29,472 bases of DNA. Origin: an uncultured Lachnospiraceae bacterium. Its GTDB lineage: Bacteria; Bacillota; Clostridia; Lachnospirales; Lachnospiraceae. Below the pieces are notes generated by a model. The model ran no database searches. It was not told where the DNA came from and worked only from the letters and a program-made list of their open reading frames with translations. The position numbers were made by a program, and so were the translations under genes. This document shows, piece by piece, positions 1 through 7,926 of the stretch. The stretch's first letter is position 1, and each line of letters starts with the position of its first letter. The stretch covers positions 1-29,472 of the forward strand of contig CAJUFE010000063.1 of assembly GCA_910585635.1 (NCBI GenBank). Direction: 5' to 3'.

Positions 1-262
1 GATTGGATAGTGGGGGGGAGCCGCTCCCTATCCCTACGTTAGCTAAGTGCCATTGCGCTCCATGGAGAACGTAGCGGACGCTAAGCTCGAAAAGACCTCG
101 CTAAGCGCCGACGTTCTCCAAGGGGATCCCTTTTGTGACAGGACCCTCCCTCCGCTACTTGGCTGGCGGGGCGTTAGAGATCGATCAATGCAACGAAGTA
201 CTAGCATCATATAAAAAGATCCAACAGCATAGCGTGCTATACCACAGCCAGCCGATAACGTA

Positions 263-401
263 GCTGCGGGAGGGGGATGGCATGTAGTGGGACCCTAGCG
301 GAACGCCGGTCCTTGGGCGCGGTCTTTCACGCGCCCTAGTACCGCTGCGTTCCGGTCGGAGCGAGAGCGCGTCCCAATACATGCCATCCCCCTCCCGCAG
401 C
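263..401. repeat. Long inverted repeat (about 139 bp, MITE-like or structured RNA)
   Basis: Arms at 263-293 and 371-401 are complementary at 30 of 31 positions, with 24 bp perfect at the outer ends. Further nested pairing is present: 299-306 with 347-354, and 315-321 with 330-336 around an 8-nt loop. The whole element can fold into one long imperfect hairpin. No obvious target-site duplication flanks it and it encodes no protein. A non-autonomous mobile element and a repeated extragenic palindrome are both possible. Confidence 0.75.
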
Positions 402-442
402 GGACCTTAGCTGGACCTTAGCAGGACCTTAGCAGACCTTAA
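402..442. repeat. 11-bp tandem repeat (GGACCTTAGC units)
   Basis: GGACCTTAGC occurs at 402, 413 and 424 with an exact 11-bp period. A fourth, degenerate unit follows at about 434. The array directly abuts the right arm of the long inverted repeat. Confidence 0.8.
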
Positions 443-566
443 TGGCCCCTAATAGACCTATTGAGCAACTCGCGGAAGCAACATCCTTCCCATCTTCGTA
501 AGAGAAAGTAAGAGAAAAGTAAAGCAAACCCTCCCAGGATGTGGTAGACTGGATAGTAGTTTTCTA

Positions 567-575
567 TGTTATACT
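567..575 (+). promoter_or_regulatory. Extended -10 promoter for the two-component/ABC operon
   Basis: TG at 567-568 followed by one base and TATACT at 570-575 forms an extended -10 element. The -35 region is poor (TAGACT at 545-550, 19-bp spacer). It lies about 90 bp upstream of the response regulator start, with AAGGAGG at 647-653 as the ribosome binding site. This fits the promoter of the operon, but it is a motif match only. Confidence 0.5.
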
Positions 576-663
576 GGACACTGAAAAGTCGTGCAAAAGA
601 TCTGACGAAAAATGACAAGACGGATCGTTATAGAGAAAAACGGGATAAGGAGGAGAGCCTGCT

Positions 664-1368
664 ATGGCAGATACCAAGATCTTGGTGGTGGATGATGAGA
701 AGGAGATCGCGGACCTGATCGAGATCTATCTGGTCAGCGACGGATATAAGGTGCTGAAGGCGGATAATGCGGAGGCGGGGCTGGCGCTTTTGGAGAAGGA
801 GGAGGTCCATCTGGTCCTCCTGGATATCATGATGCCGGGGATGGACGGCCTGGAGATGTGCAAGCGGATCCGGGAGACGAACAATATCCCGATCATCATG
901 CTCAGCGCCAGGTCCACCGATCTGGATAAGATCTTAGGGCTGGGGACCGGCGCGGACGATTATGTGACCAAGCCCTTTAATCCCTTGGAGCTGACCGCGC
1001 GGGTGAAGTCCCAGCTCCGCCGTTATACGCAGCTGAACCCCAACAGCAGCGTCCACGAGGTGGGGAAGAATGAGATCTCGATCAAAGAGATGACGATCAA
1101 TAAGGATAACCATAAGGTAACGGTAGAGGGGGAGGAGATCAAGCTGACCCCGATCGAATTTGACATCTTGTACCTGCTGGCTTCGAACCCGGGGCGGGTG
1201 TTCAGTACGGATGAGATTTTTGAGAATGTATGGAACGAAAAGGTCTACGAGGCGAACAACACGGTCATGGTACATATCCGTCGGCTGCGGGGGAAGATGA
1301 AAGAGGATACCAGGCAGAACAAGATCATCACCACAGTATGGGGAGTAGGATACAAGATTGAAAAATAG
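664..1368 (+). CDS. OmpR/PhoB-family response regulator (VanR-like)
   Basis: This is the DNA-binding output protein of a two-component system. The N-terminal receiver domain (about residues 4-117) shows the acidic pair D10-D11, the phosphoacceptor D54 in LLDIMMPG, S81 and the conserved K103 in the TKPF motif. A winged-helix DNA-binding domain follows at about 133-232 and ends in the typical GVGYKIEK. At 234 residues the length is normal for the family. The start is supported by AAGGAGG 10 nt upstream. The kinase gene follows with an 11-bp overlap, so the two are probably translationally coupled. It probably controls its own operon, including the ABC exporter downstream. The family assignment is secure, but the stimulus is unknown. 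Confidence 0.96.
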   Translation: MADTKILVVDDEKEIADLIEIYLVSDGYKVLKADNAEAGLALLEKEEVHLVLLDIMMPGMDGLEMCKRIRETNNIPIIMLSARSTDLDKILGLGTGADDYVTKPFNPLELTARVKSQLRRYTQLNPNSSVHEVGKNEISIKEMTINKDNHKVTVEGEEIKLTPIEFDILYLLASNPGRVFSTDEIFENVWNEKVYEANNTVMVHIRRLRGKMKEDTRQNKIITTVWGVGYKIEK

Positions 1369-2512
1369 AGATATAAGCCGCCGCTTTTACGGGCGCATGG
1401 CCGCCAATATCGCCTACAGCACACTGATCGCCTGCATGGTGGAGATCTTCCTGATGACCAACCTTTCGATCATCGCCGGATATCTGGAAGGGATGGGAAA
1501 AGAGAGCCGTCTGTACACCCTGTTCATGGGCGGGCAGGAGAGCCTGCCGGGGATCTTGATCTGTGTGATCGTAGGTATCTTAGTGTTTTCCGTGGCCTTT
1601 CTCTGCCTGCAGCACCGGTCCATGGAGTACATGGGGAAGATCTGTGCCGCTGTGCAGAACATCTCAGGGGGGGATCTGAACACGACGATCGACGTGGTGG
1701 GCGATGACGAGCTGTCGGCTATGGCGGTGGATCTGAACAAGATGGCGGCGGATATACGGGAACTGATGGAGCGGGAGCGGGAATCGGAACGGACGAAAAA
1801 TGAGCTGATCACCAATATCGCCCATGATCTGCGGACCCCCCTCACCTCGATCATCGGTTATCTGGAGCTTTTGTCCTCGAAGGGCAAGAGCGGCAGCCTT
1901 TCGGACGAGGTGCAGAAAAAATATATCGACATCGCGTATACCAAGTCAAAGCGGCTGGAAAAACTGATAGAAGATCTCTTCGGCTTTACGAAGATGACCT
2001 ACGGGAAGGTGGCCATGAAGGTGGCCAAGGTGGACTTATTAAAGCTCCTGGGCCAGCTATTGGAGGAATTTTACCCCAGCTTTGCTGACAAAAACCTGAC
2101 CTACCAGCTGACTTCTAATGTATCTTCACTGATGATCGCGGCAGATGCGGATCTGATCGCCCGGCTTTTTGATAACCTGATCAATAATGCGATCAAGTAT
2201 GGGGCGGATGGGAAGCGGATCCTGGTGAAGGTCCATGGGACAGATGAGGTGGCCACTGTATCGGTGATCAATTACGGTTATGTGATCCCTCAGGAGGAGC
2301 TGCCCCTTTTGTTCAATAAATTTTATCGGGTGGAGCAGTCCAGGTCGGTGAGGACAGGGGGGACCGGTCTGGGGCTGGCGATCGCAAAGAATATCGTCGA
2401 TATGCATGGCGGGACGATCCAGGCCTCCAGCGATCTGGATGGGACGGTGTTCACCGTCCGGCTAAAGGTGCATTTTGATATCAATAAAGAAAATTTTGGA
2501 AAGCTCGGGTAG
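1358..2512 (+). CDS. Sensor histidine kinase (VanS-like)
   Basis: This is the membrane sensor kinase partner of the preceding regulator. Two transmembrane segments (about residues 17-42 and 65-84) enclose a short extracellular loop of roughly 22 residues, too small for a separate ligand-binding domain. A HAMP linker follows (about 85-137). The HisKA motif IAHDLRTPLTSIIGYLELL has the phosphoacceptor at H156. The ATPase domain shows the N box (DNLINNAIKYG) and the G box GTGLGLAIAKNIV. The start chosen is TTG, overlapping the end of the regulator and preceded by a GGAGTAGGA site. The first ATG would begin at residue 14 and lacks such a site. A short-loop sensor beside an ABC exporter often detects cell-envelope stress or antimicrobials, but that is inference here. 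Confidence 0.94.
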   Translation: MKNRDISRRFYGRMAANIAYSTLIACMVEIFLMTNLSIIAGYLEGMGKESRLYTLFMGGQESLPGILICVIVGILVFSVAFLCLQHRSMEYMGKICAAVQNISGGDLNTTIDVVGDDELSAMAVDLNKMAADIRELMERERESERTKNELITNIAHDLRTPLTSIIGYLELLSSKGKSGSLSDEVQKKYIDIAYTKSKRLEKLIEDLFGFTKMTYGKVAMKVAKVDLLKLLGQLLEEFYPSFADKNLTYQLTSNVSSLMIAADADLIARLFDNLINNAIKYGADGKRILVKVHGTDEVATVSVINYGYVIPQEELPLLFNKFYRVEQSRSVRTGGTGLGLAIAKNIVDMHGGTIQASSDLDGTVFTVRLKVHFDINKENFGKLG

Positions 2513-2552
2513 GCGCGGGCGTACGCTTACAAATAAGGAGCAGTGGAAGGAT

Positions 2553-5192
2553 ATGTGGGAGAACAGACGGGATGACGGACACGAGTGTGGGAGCAGGCAG
2601 GAGGGCCCAGGGATAGGGAAGGCCCACTGGTCTGCCTCGGGATGGACGGCAAGGGTGGCAATGTCCGCGCTTGCCTTATTTTTATGGTGCGGGGCGGCAG
2701 AGGCTGGCGGAGCAGTGGCGCCTGGAGGGGCGGCAGAGGCTGGCGGAGCAGTGGCGCCTGGAGAGGCCGGGGAGCTCGATGGGGAGAACGGGGCGGTGCC
2801 GGTGGATGCGGCCGCCTACGGCTATAAAAATGCCACCGTCGCCATGGAGGCCAGCTATGGCTTTGATAATATGGCGAAGGGCGGCCGGTATCTCCCGGTC
2901 TATGTGACCCTCACCAATCTGCAGATGCAGACCTTTTACGGGAGAGTGACGGTCAAGGCCATGGAGTCGGATCATGATATCTACAGCTATGGCTATCCGG
3001 TAGTCCTGGAGGGGGGGAGCACTATCCAGATGAACCTGGACATCCCCTTAGGCCTGCTCTCGGATCAGCTCTATGTACAGCTCTACGACGGGGAAGACGG
3101 ACTGGTCGTGAAGAAACGGCTGAAGATCGATATGCGCCAGGATACGCCGGAGCTGCTGATCGGGACGCTGAGCGATTCCCAGGATAAGCTGGACCATCTA
3201 AATGGCGTGGGGATCCATTACGGCGCTCTGCAGACCAGGACTTGTGCCATGGTAGCAGGGAGCATCCCTAGACAGGCGGCAGGCTTAGATCAGCTGGACG
3301 TGCTGCTGATCACCGATTATGATATCCGGCGGCTGACCAGCCAGCAGATCGATGCGATCAAGGAGTGGGTGGGCCGGGGAGGCGTCCTGCTTTTGGGGAC
3401 CGGATCGAAAGGGCAGGAGGCGGTAGAGACCTTCCTGGAAGGCCATCTGGAAAGGCCCCCCCAGGAGTCGGAGGAGATGGTCCTGGATATGGGCGAGGAA
3501 TTTGCCATCTACGGGCCATCAGATGTGCATATCCCACTGGAGGCGGTGCGGGTGGATGTAAAGGAAGGGAACATGGTTTTATCCAGCCATGGCTTCCCGG
3601 TCCTCACCGCGGTCAACCAGAAAAAAGGGATGGTGGCGGTGGCCGCCTATGACTTCTGCGATATCCGGAGCTTTTGTCAGGAGCATGCCTATGTGGATAA
3701 GCTGTTCACCGACCTTTTAGGAGAAGAACGGATCGGGGAGCTGTCCGGCTACCTTTACGACGGAGGGAACAGCCTGTACTGGGCCGTACAGAGCATGATC
3801 GGTCCCGGCTCTGTGGATAAGCTGCCGAAGATCTCCCTGTATGCGGTGGCGATCTTCAGCTATATCCTGCTGGCGGGCCCGGGGCTTTACTTTTTCTTAA
3901 AGCAGAGAGAGCTGGGGATCCATTATGGTCCCTTTGTGGTGCTGCTGTCTGTCTGCTTTAGCGGGATGATCTATCTGATGAGCAGCAGGACCCGGTTCGA
4001 GGATACCTTTTTTGGGTATGCGTCGGTGCGGGAATATGGCGTGGAGAGCATAGAAGAGACGACCTATGTGAACATGCAGACCCCATATAACAAGCCCTAT
4101 ACGGTGGCCTTGGAGCCCTCCTATGCGATCCGCCCGCTGACCCGGTCGGCTGTGTGGGAGGAGACCAGGACCCCTCAGTTCACAGGGGAAGAAAAAGAGA
4201 AGATCAGCATCTATCATGGACAGGATCTGACCCGTTTGGCTGTGCGGGATGTGGAAGCATTTTCCGCCAATTACTTCCGCCTGGAAAAGAGCGAAGAGAA
4301 CACGGCGGGAGCGGGCATAACTGGCGATGTGATATTTTTTGACGGGAAGTTTAAAGGTTCGGTCACCAATGGACTGGGGATCGACCTGGAGGCCGGGGCG
4401 GTGATCAGCTCCAATGCCATGGTGTTGATCGACCAGCTGAAGGCCGGAGAGACGGTCCTTCTGGATGATCTGCCGGTGCTCTACTATCCGCTGGTGAGCT
4501 ATTTACCTATGGCAGACCGGATCAGCGGGGGCTACCGCTTCGAAAAAGCCGATATCCGTTCGAAAGACTATATGGAGTCCTTAAAACGTACGAACCTGCT
4601 GGAATGCTATATGGACCACGCTTTGACCGGGTACCAGTGGGGCGCCAGAGTAGTAGCTTTTTCTGCAGAGGGTGAGGAGGTAGGGTTCCTGCTGGATAAA
4701 GGCCATGAGGTGGAGGGCCTGACCATGTATACGGCGCTGCTGGACGCGGACAACCGGGACGGGGAACGGGTCTACCGCACTTCGCTGCAGAACCCGCCCA
4801 AGGTCATAAGCGGCATCTGCAGTGTGGCGCAGAACACCATGGACGGGCTCCTGCCTCTGACCTTAGAATACCCCCTGGGTCAGGATATCACGGTGGAGAA
4901 GCTGACGTTCGTCCCTATTTCCGAGGGATTTTCGGAGGAACCGAAATATGGAGGGCTCCTGGCCTTTGGGGGAGATGTCTATTTCTATAATTACGATACA
5001 GGGAATTTTGATAAGATCGACAGCGGGCAGAGGGAGTACATCGATTGGCAGCTGGAGCCCTACCTGTCGCCGGAGAATAAGATCACGGTGAAATACGCTT
5101 ATGACGCACCCCAGGAGCAGATCTCGGATCGGATCCTTCCGGTGATCGCCATAGTGGGGAGGAAAGAGGATGCTCACGATAACGGATCTTAA
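2553..5192 (+). CDS. Large exported membrane protein associated with the ABC exporter
   Basis: Function is not established. An N-terminal signal or anchor segment (about residues 34-50) is followed by an Ala/Gly-rich linker, a beta-rich Ig-like domain, and an alpha/beta domain (about 215-400) with an LLITDYDIRRL stretch, a GRGGVLLLGTG turn and a later GMVAVAAYDF strand that resemble GldG/GATase-like modules. Two transmembrane helices lie near residues 426-450 and 456-475. About 400 mostly beta-strand residues follow. The linker contains a perfect 36-bp tandem duplication. The chosen ATG gives 879 residues. An upstream TTG inside the kinase gene would add 26 residues but has no good ribosome site. 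It overlaps the ATPase gene by 23 bp, so it is probably an integral partner of the transporter, perhaps an extracytoplasmic binding or coupling subunit. Confidence 0.85.
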   Translation: MWENRRDDGHECGSRQEGPGIGKAHWSASGWTARVAMSALALFLWCGAAEAGGAVAPGGAAEAGGAVAPGEAGELDGENGAVPVDAAAYGYKNATVAMEASYGFDNMAKGGRYLPVYVTLTNLQMQTFYGRVTVKAMESDHDIYSYGYPVVLEGGSTIQMNLDIPLGLLSDQLYVQLYDGEDGLVVKKRLKIDMRQDTPELLIGTLSDSQDKLDHLNGVGIHYGALQTRTCAMVAGSIPRQAAGLDQLDVLLITDYDIRRLTSQQIDAIKEWVGRGGVLLLGTGSKGQEAVETFLEGHLERPPQESEEMVLDMGEEFAIYGPSDVHIPLEAVRVDVKEGNMVLSSHGFPVLTAVNQKKGMVAVAAYDFCDIRSFCQEHAYVDKLFTDLLGEERIGELSGYLYDGGNSLYWAVQSMIGPGSVDKLPKISLYAVAIFSYILLAGPGLYFFLKQRELGIHYGPFVVLLSVCFSGMIYLMSSRTRFEDTFFGYASVREYGVESIEETTYVNMQTPYNKPYTVALEPSYAIRPLTRSAVWEETRTPQFTGEEKEKISIYHGQDLTRLAVRDVEAFSANYFRLEKSEENTAGAGITGDVIFFDGKFKGSVTNGLGIDLEAGAVISSNAMVLIDQLKAGETVLLDDLPVLYYPLVSYLPMADRISGGYRFEKADIRSKDYMESLKRTNLLECYMDHALTGYQWGARVVAFSAEGEEVGFLLDKGHEVEGLTMYTALLDADNRDGERVYRTSLQNPPKVISGICSVAQNTMDGLLPLTLEYPLGQDITVEKLTFVPISEGFSEEPKYGGLLAFGGDVYFYNYDTGNFDKIDSGQREYIDWQLEPYLSPENKITVKYAYDAPQEQISDRILPVIAIVGRKEDAHDNGS
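2691..2762 (+). repeat. Perfect 36-bp tandem duplication in the signal-peptide-proximal linker
   Basis: Two identical 36-bp units lie at 2691-2726 and 2727-2762. They add 12 residues in frame (GAAEAGGAVAPG twice) just after the hydrophobic segment. Full identity at synonymous positions implies a very recent duplication. Confidence 0.95.
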
Positions 5193-6129
5193 AAAAGCTT
5201 ATGGGCGGTATCATGCGCTGAACGGTCTGTCCATGACCATAAAGGATGGCGCTCTTTATGGCTTTGTGGGCCCTAACGGAGCCGGGAAGACGACCACGAT
5301 CAAGATCTTGGCAGGGCTTTTGTCCGCAGACAGCGGCCAGGTGATCCTGGACGGGGTGGATGCACGCAGGGAAAGGCAAGCCCTAAAGGGGATGATCGGC
5401 TATGTGCCGGATACCTTTGGAGTATATGCGGACCTGAAGGTCTGGGAGTATATGGAGTTTTTTTCCGCCTGCTACGGCTTGGAGGGGCTGATCGCCAGAA
5501 AACGCTGCGAGGTGCTCTTAGAGCAGGTAGGCTTAGAGGACCGGATGGACCAGTATGTGGACGGCCTATCCAGAGGGATGAAGCAGCGCTTGTGCCTGGC
5601 GAGAGCCCTGATCCACGATCCGGCCCTCCTGGTGATGGATGAGCCCTCCTCTGGTCTAGACCCCAAGACCCGCAAAGAGTTCAAGGAGCTTTTACAGGAA
5701 TTGAACGGGGAGGGAAAGACGATCCTGATCAGCTCCCATGTCCTCACGGAGCTGGATCAGATGTGTACCGACATCGGGATCATCGATCAAGGGCGGATGG
5801 TGCTCAGCGGGAGCATGGGGGAGATCATGGCCCGGGTGGAGCGGTCCGATCCCCTGCAGATCATGGTATACCAGAACATGGATCAAGCCATGGCGATCTT
5901 AAGGAGCCACAGCCTGGTGGGATCGATCGCCATCAAGGAGAACTGCCTGTCCGTAGAGTTCACAGGGGACCATCAGGACGAAGCCCTGCTCCTCCAGCAG
6001 CTGATCGACGCCGATGTGCTGGTCCGAGGGTTCTTCCGAAAGCAGGGCAGCCTGGAATCACTGTTCATGCAGATCACGGACCATGAGGATAAGGAGGTGC
6101 TTTTGTATGAGGGAAAACCCGGTCTATAA
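5170..6129 (+). CDS. ABC transporter ATP-binding protein
   Basis: This cytoplasmic ATPase powers the ABC-2 permease encoded next. It shows Walker A GPNGAGKTT (about residues 35-43), a degenerate signature LSRGMKQRL (about 133-141), Walker B LLVMDEP (about 153-159) and the switch histidine in SSHVLTEL. At 319 residues it carries a C-terminal extension of about 90 residues, common in NatA/CcmA-like exporters. The start is supported by a GGGAGGAAAGAGG site immediately upstream. It overlaps the preceding gene by 23 bp and the permease gene by 23 bp, which implies coupled translation. The substrate is unknown. The VanRS-like regulators suggest a drug, peptide or envelope substrate. Confidence 0.95.
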   Translation: MLTITDLKKAYGRYHALNGLSMTIKDGALYGFVGPNGAGKTTTIKILAGLLSADSGQVILDGVDARRERQALKGMIGYVPDTFGVYADLKVWEYMEFFSACYGLEGLIARKRCEVLLEQVGLEDRMDQYVDGLSRGMKQRLCLARALIHDPALLVMDEPSSGLDPKTRKEFKELLQELNGEGKTILISSHVLTELDQMCTDIGIIDQGRMVLSGSMGEIMARVERSDPLQIMVYQNMDQAMAILRSHSLVGSIAIKENCLSVEFTGDHQDEALLLQQLIDADVLVRGFFRKQGSLESLFMQITDHEDKEVLLYEGKPGL

Positions 6130-7030
6130 AAGAGAGCGGACGGTCAGCAGCCGGAGCGCCAGACTCCCGGTGATCATGATGCTGTTCAACGGTATCTTAG
6201 CGGTGGTAGCCTTGCTGAACATGTATTCCATGGCCTCCCAGGTGGAGGTGACGGCGGAGATCCAGTATTCCCGCTTTCTGGACCTGTATGTGTTCGTGGC
6301 CTCGATCGAGTTTTTGCTGCTGTGCTTCATCATGCCGGCCCTGACCGCCGGGAGTATCAGCGGAGAGCGGGAGCGGGGGACCCTGGAGCTGATGTTGTCC
6401 ACCCAGATGACCAGCAGGGGGATCGTGCTGGGAAAGCTGGCCGCCTCTTTATACAACATGGCGCTCCTGGTGATCTCCAGCTTTCCGGTGATCGCGCTGG
6501 TGTTCGTCTATGGCGGCATCCAGATGAAGGATGTGGGAGCCTTGCTCCTCTTATATATGGTGGTGGCCCTCCTTTCAGCCAGCATCGGTCTGTGCTTCTC
6601 CGCGATCTGCAGACGGTCTACCATGGCGACCGCCCTGTCCTATGGTTTTCTGGCCTTTCTCATCGTCGGGACTTATGGGGTCAACTTTTTCGTCTGGTCC
6701 ATGTCCCGGATCGGGGCGGCCGGTTATCTGGATCAGGTAGGAGGCATCGCGGCCCAGGGCAGCTCGGGGCTGTTCTTCTATCTCCTGCTGCTGGACCCGG
6801 TCCTGACCTTTTATCGGATCATCGAGAGCCAGGCGGGGAACCTGGAGGCGGCCGCGCAGATCTTCCAGAGCTTTGGGGGCCGTGGAGCAGGCCCTGTGCT
6901 GAGAGTCTGGATCCCTTTGAGCCTCCTGCTCCAGATCCTCCTGGCTGTGGTCTTCCTCTTGCTGGCGATCCGCGGGGTGGATCCTGTGCGTGGGGAGCCC
7001 AAAAAGCTGCAGAAAAGAAAAAAGGGATGA
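6107..7030 (+). CDS. ABC-2 type permease
   Basis: This is the membrane channel subunit of the exporter. Six hydrophobic segments are visible. Between the second and third is the typical ABC-2 motif with GSISGERERGTLELMLSTQ, also seen in GldF/NatB-like permeases. The ATG at 6107 (MRENPVYKRE) is chosen because AAGGAGG lies at 6091-6097. The open frame extends further upstream, but only as an out-of-frame copy of the ATPase C-terminus. The product has 307 residues. It is the last gene of the operon and ends in a positively charged tail (KKLQKRKKG). Confidence 0.93.
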   Translation: MRENPVYKRERTVSSRSARLPVIMMLFNGILAVVALLNMYSMASQVEVTAEIQYSRFLDLYVFVASIEFLLLCFIMPALTAGSISGERERGTLELMLSTQMTSRGIVLGKLAASLYNMALLVISSFPVIALVFVYGGIQMKDVGALLLLYMVVALLSASIGLCFSAICRRSTMATALSYGFLAFLIVGTYGVNFFVWSMSRIGAAGYLDQVGGIAAQGSSGLFFYLLLLDPVLTFYRIIESQAGNLEAAAQIFQSFGGRGAGPVLRVWIPLSLLLQILLAVVFLLLAIRGVDPVRGEPKKLQKRKKG

Positions 7031-7106
7031 GATGGGTCAGGCTGTAACGCTTTGTCCCTGCCCACATATGATATAGTACAACCAAATAAAAAAGGAGTTA
7101 GATCAT

Positions 7107-7724
7107 ATGTGTGGCTTTATCGGGAGCTGTAATAATAACTGTAACTGTCGGTGCCGGTGCTGCAGATGTACCTGCGGCTGCGGAAATAACAACGGAGGGA
7201 ACTGCGGCTGTGGGAACAACTGCGGCTGCGGGAACAACTGTGGCTGTGGGAACAATGGCTGCTGCAACGATCGTCCCGGCAATGTAGGCGGTGGGAATGT
7301 GTGCAGGCCCAACTGCTGCTACAGGCCGAACTGTGGCTGCGGGAACAACTGCGGCTGTGGCAACGACCGTCCCGGTAATGTAGGCGGCGGCTGCGTGTGC
7401 AGGCCCAACTGCTGCTGCAGGCCGAGCTGCGGCTGTGGGAACAACTGCGGCTGTGGCAACGACCGCCCTGGCAATGTAGGCGGCGGCTGTGTGTGCAGGC
7501 CTAGCTGTGGCTGCGGGAACTGCGGCTGCGGCAACCGCCCTGGCTGTGGGAACCGCCCCGGCTGCGGGAATGACCGCGTACTCGTCTGCGGGACGATCGT
7601 AGGCAGCTGCGGCGGCCCGATCCCGGGTCCCGGCCCGATCCCCGGCCCCTATCTTGCCGAAGGGTTCCAGGAAGAGAGGGAAGACCGCAGGGAAGGGTCC
7701 TGCGAGACTTTTGAACTAAAGTAA
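7107..7724 (+). CDS. Cys/Gly/Asn-rich repeat protein
   Basis: No family is recognised. The 205-residue product has 45 cysteines (about 22%), mostly as CGCGNN motifs. Three tandem units of 32 residues (96 bp) contain NDRPGNVGGG, a VCRPNCC stretch and CGCGNNCGCG. A proline/glycine segment (GPIPGPGPIPGP) and an acidic C-terminal tail follow. There is no signal peptide or membrane segment. The start is well supported by AAAGGAG about 10 nt upstream. Spore-coat-like, metal-binding or cross-linked structural roles are possible for such composition, but none is shown. It stands alone, with a terminator after it, downstream of the ABC operon. Confidence 0.8.
   Translation: MCGFIGSCNNNCNCRCRCCRCTCGCGNNNGGNCGCGNNCGCGNNCGCGNNGCCNDRPGNVGGGNVCRPNCCYRPNCGCGNNCGCGNDRPGNVGGGCVCRPNCCCRPSCGCGNNCGCGNDRPGNVGGGCVCRPSCGCGNCGCGNRPGCGNRPGCGNDRVLVCGTIVGSCGGPIPGPGPIPGPYLAEGFQEEREDRREGSCETFELK
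7281..7570 (+). repeat. 96-bp tandem repeats within the Cys-rich gene
   Basis: The word AATGTAGGCGG recurs at 7281, 7377 and 7473, an exact 96-bp period equal to 32 residues. Shorter CGCGNN-encoding subrepeats are nested inside and before it. The copies differ by scattered substitutions, some of them synonymous, so the reading frame is conserved. Confidence 0.9.
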
Positions 7725-7743
7725 AAGCGATGAGAAAGATGGG

Positions 7744-7779
7744 GGGCAGGACCGGAGACGGTCCCAGCCCTCCATTTTT
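7744..7779 (+). terminator. Rho-independent terminator after the Cys-rich gene
   Basis: GGGC, A and GGACCG pair with CGGTCC, CA and GCCC around a GAGA tetraloop. A T-rich tail (CCATTTTT) follows. It lies about 20 bp after the stop codon. Confidence 0.75.
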
Positions 7780-7829
7780 AAAACCCAGGATCAGATCCAA
7801 TATAGGTGTTCACTTGTCCGGCAACTTTG

Positions 7830-7856
7830 TGGTATAATATCGACAGATATTATACC
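7830..7856 (+). promoter_or_regulatory. nfo promoter P1 with operator-like dyad
   Basis: TGGTATAAT at 7830-7838 is an extended consensus -10. The perfect dyad GGTATAATAT (7831-7840) and ATATTATACC (7847-7856), with a 6-nt spacer, overlaps the -10. A bound repressor would therefore block it. No strong -35 is present. Confidence 0.6.
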
Positions 7857-7860
7857 GGGC

Positions 7861-7905
7861 CGGTCCGGTGTCTCGCGAGAGCGGGACAAAATACCGACCG
7901 GACCG
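7861..7905 (+). ncRNA. Structured leader RNA element upstream of nfo
   Basis: CGGTCCGG (7861-7868) pairs with CCGGACCG (7898-7905). Directly inside, TGTCTCGC pairs with GCGGGACA, with one G-U wobble and a GAGA (GNRA-type) tetraloop. The only interruption is a 9-nt bulge, AAATACCGA, on the 3' side. The element lies within the transcript expected from P1 and about 90 nt before the nfo start. I do not recognise it as a known riboswitch class. Confidence 0.5.
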
Positions 7906-7926
7906 TGTGCGTCGTGGAGCGTTAGC

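Larger units (their letters stand above)
1..540. other. Non-coding region rich in inverted repeats
   Basis: No credible gene is visible. A hairpin pairs GGATAG at 5-10 with CTATCC at 28-33, and GGGAG with CTCCC inside it. A second hairpin has perfect 10-bp arms at 63-72 and 111-120. The hexamer GCTAAG recurs at 42, 80 and 100. A much larger inverted repeat lies at 263-401, followed by short tandem repeats. The open frame on the minus strand around 185-382 only reflects the inverted repeat. The region could be a dispersed palindromic element or a structured RNA, and the sequence alone does not decide between them. Confidence 0.6.

Noticed and set aside
350..380. Similarity between 350-380 and the nfo leader (GCGAGAGCG followed by AATAC)
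   Set aside because: The shared words are short and GC-rich. They are insufficient to claim a common element without a genome search.
185..382. Minus-strand 65-codon frame in the first intergenic region
   Set aside because: It lies within the long inverted repeat, has no ribosome site, and its composition follows the palindrome.
6322..7047. Plus-strand 241-codon frame inside the permease gene
   Set aside because: It is a frame-shifted copy of the permease DNA, rich in Gly/Pro/Arg, with no domain. The permease frame has six membrane helices and the ABC-2 motif.
7049..7077. Promoter for the Cys-rich gene (TATAGT at 7072)
   Set aside because: The -10 is plausible but no acceptable -35 or extended -10 is visible, so it is only a possibility.
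7107..7724. Repeats in the Cys-rich gene as a CRISPR array
   Set aside because: The 96-bp units are contiguous, without unique spacers, and translate as an in-frame protein repeat. No cas genes are present.
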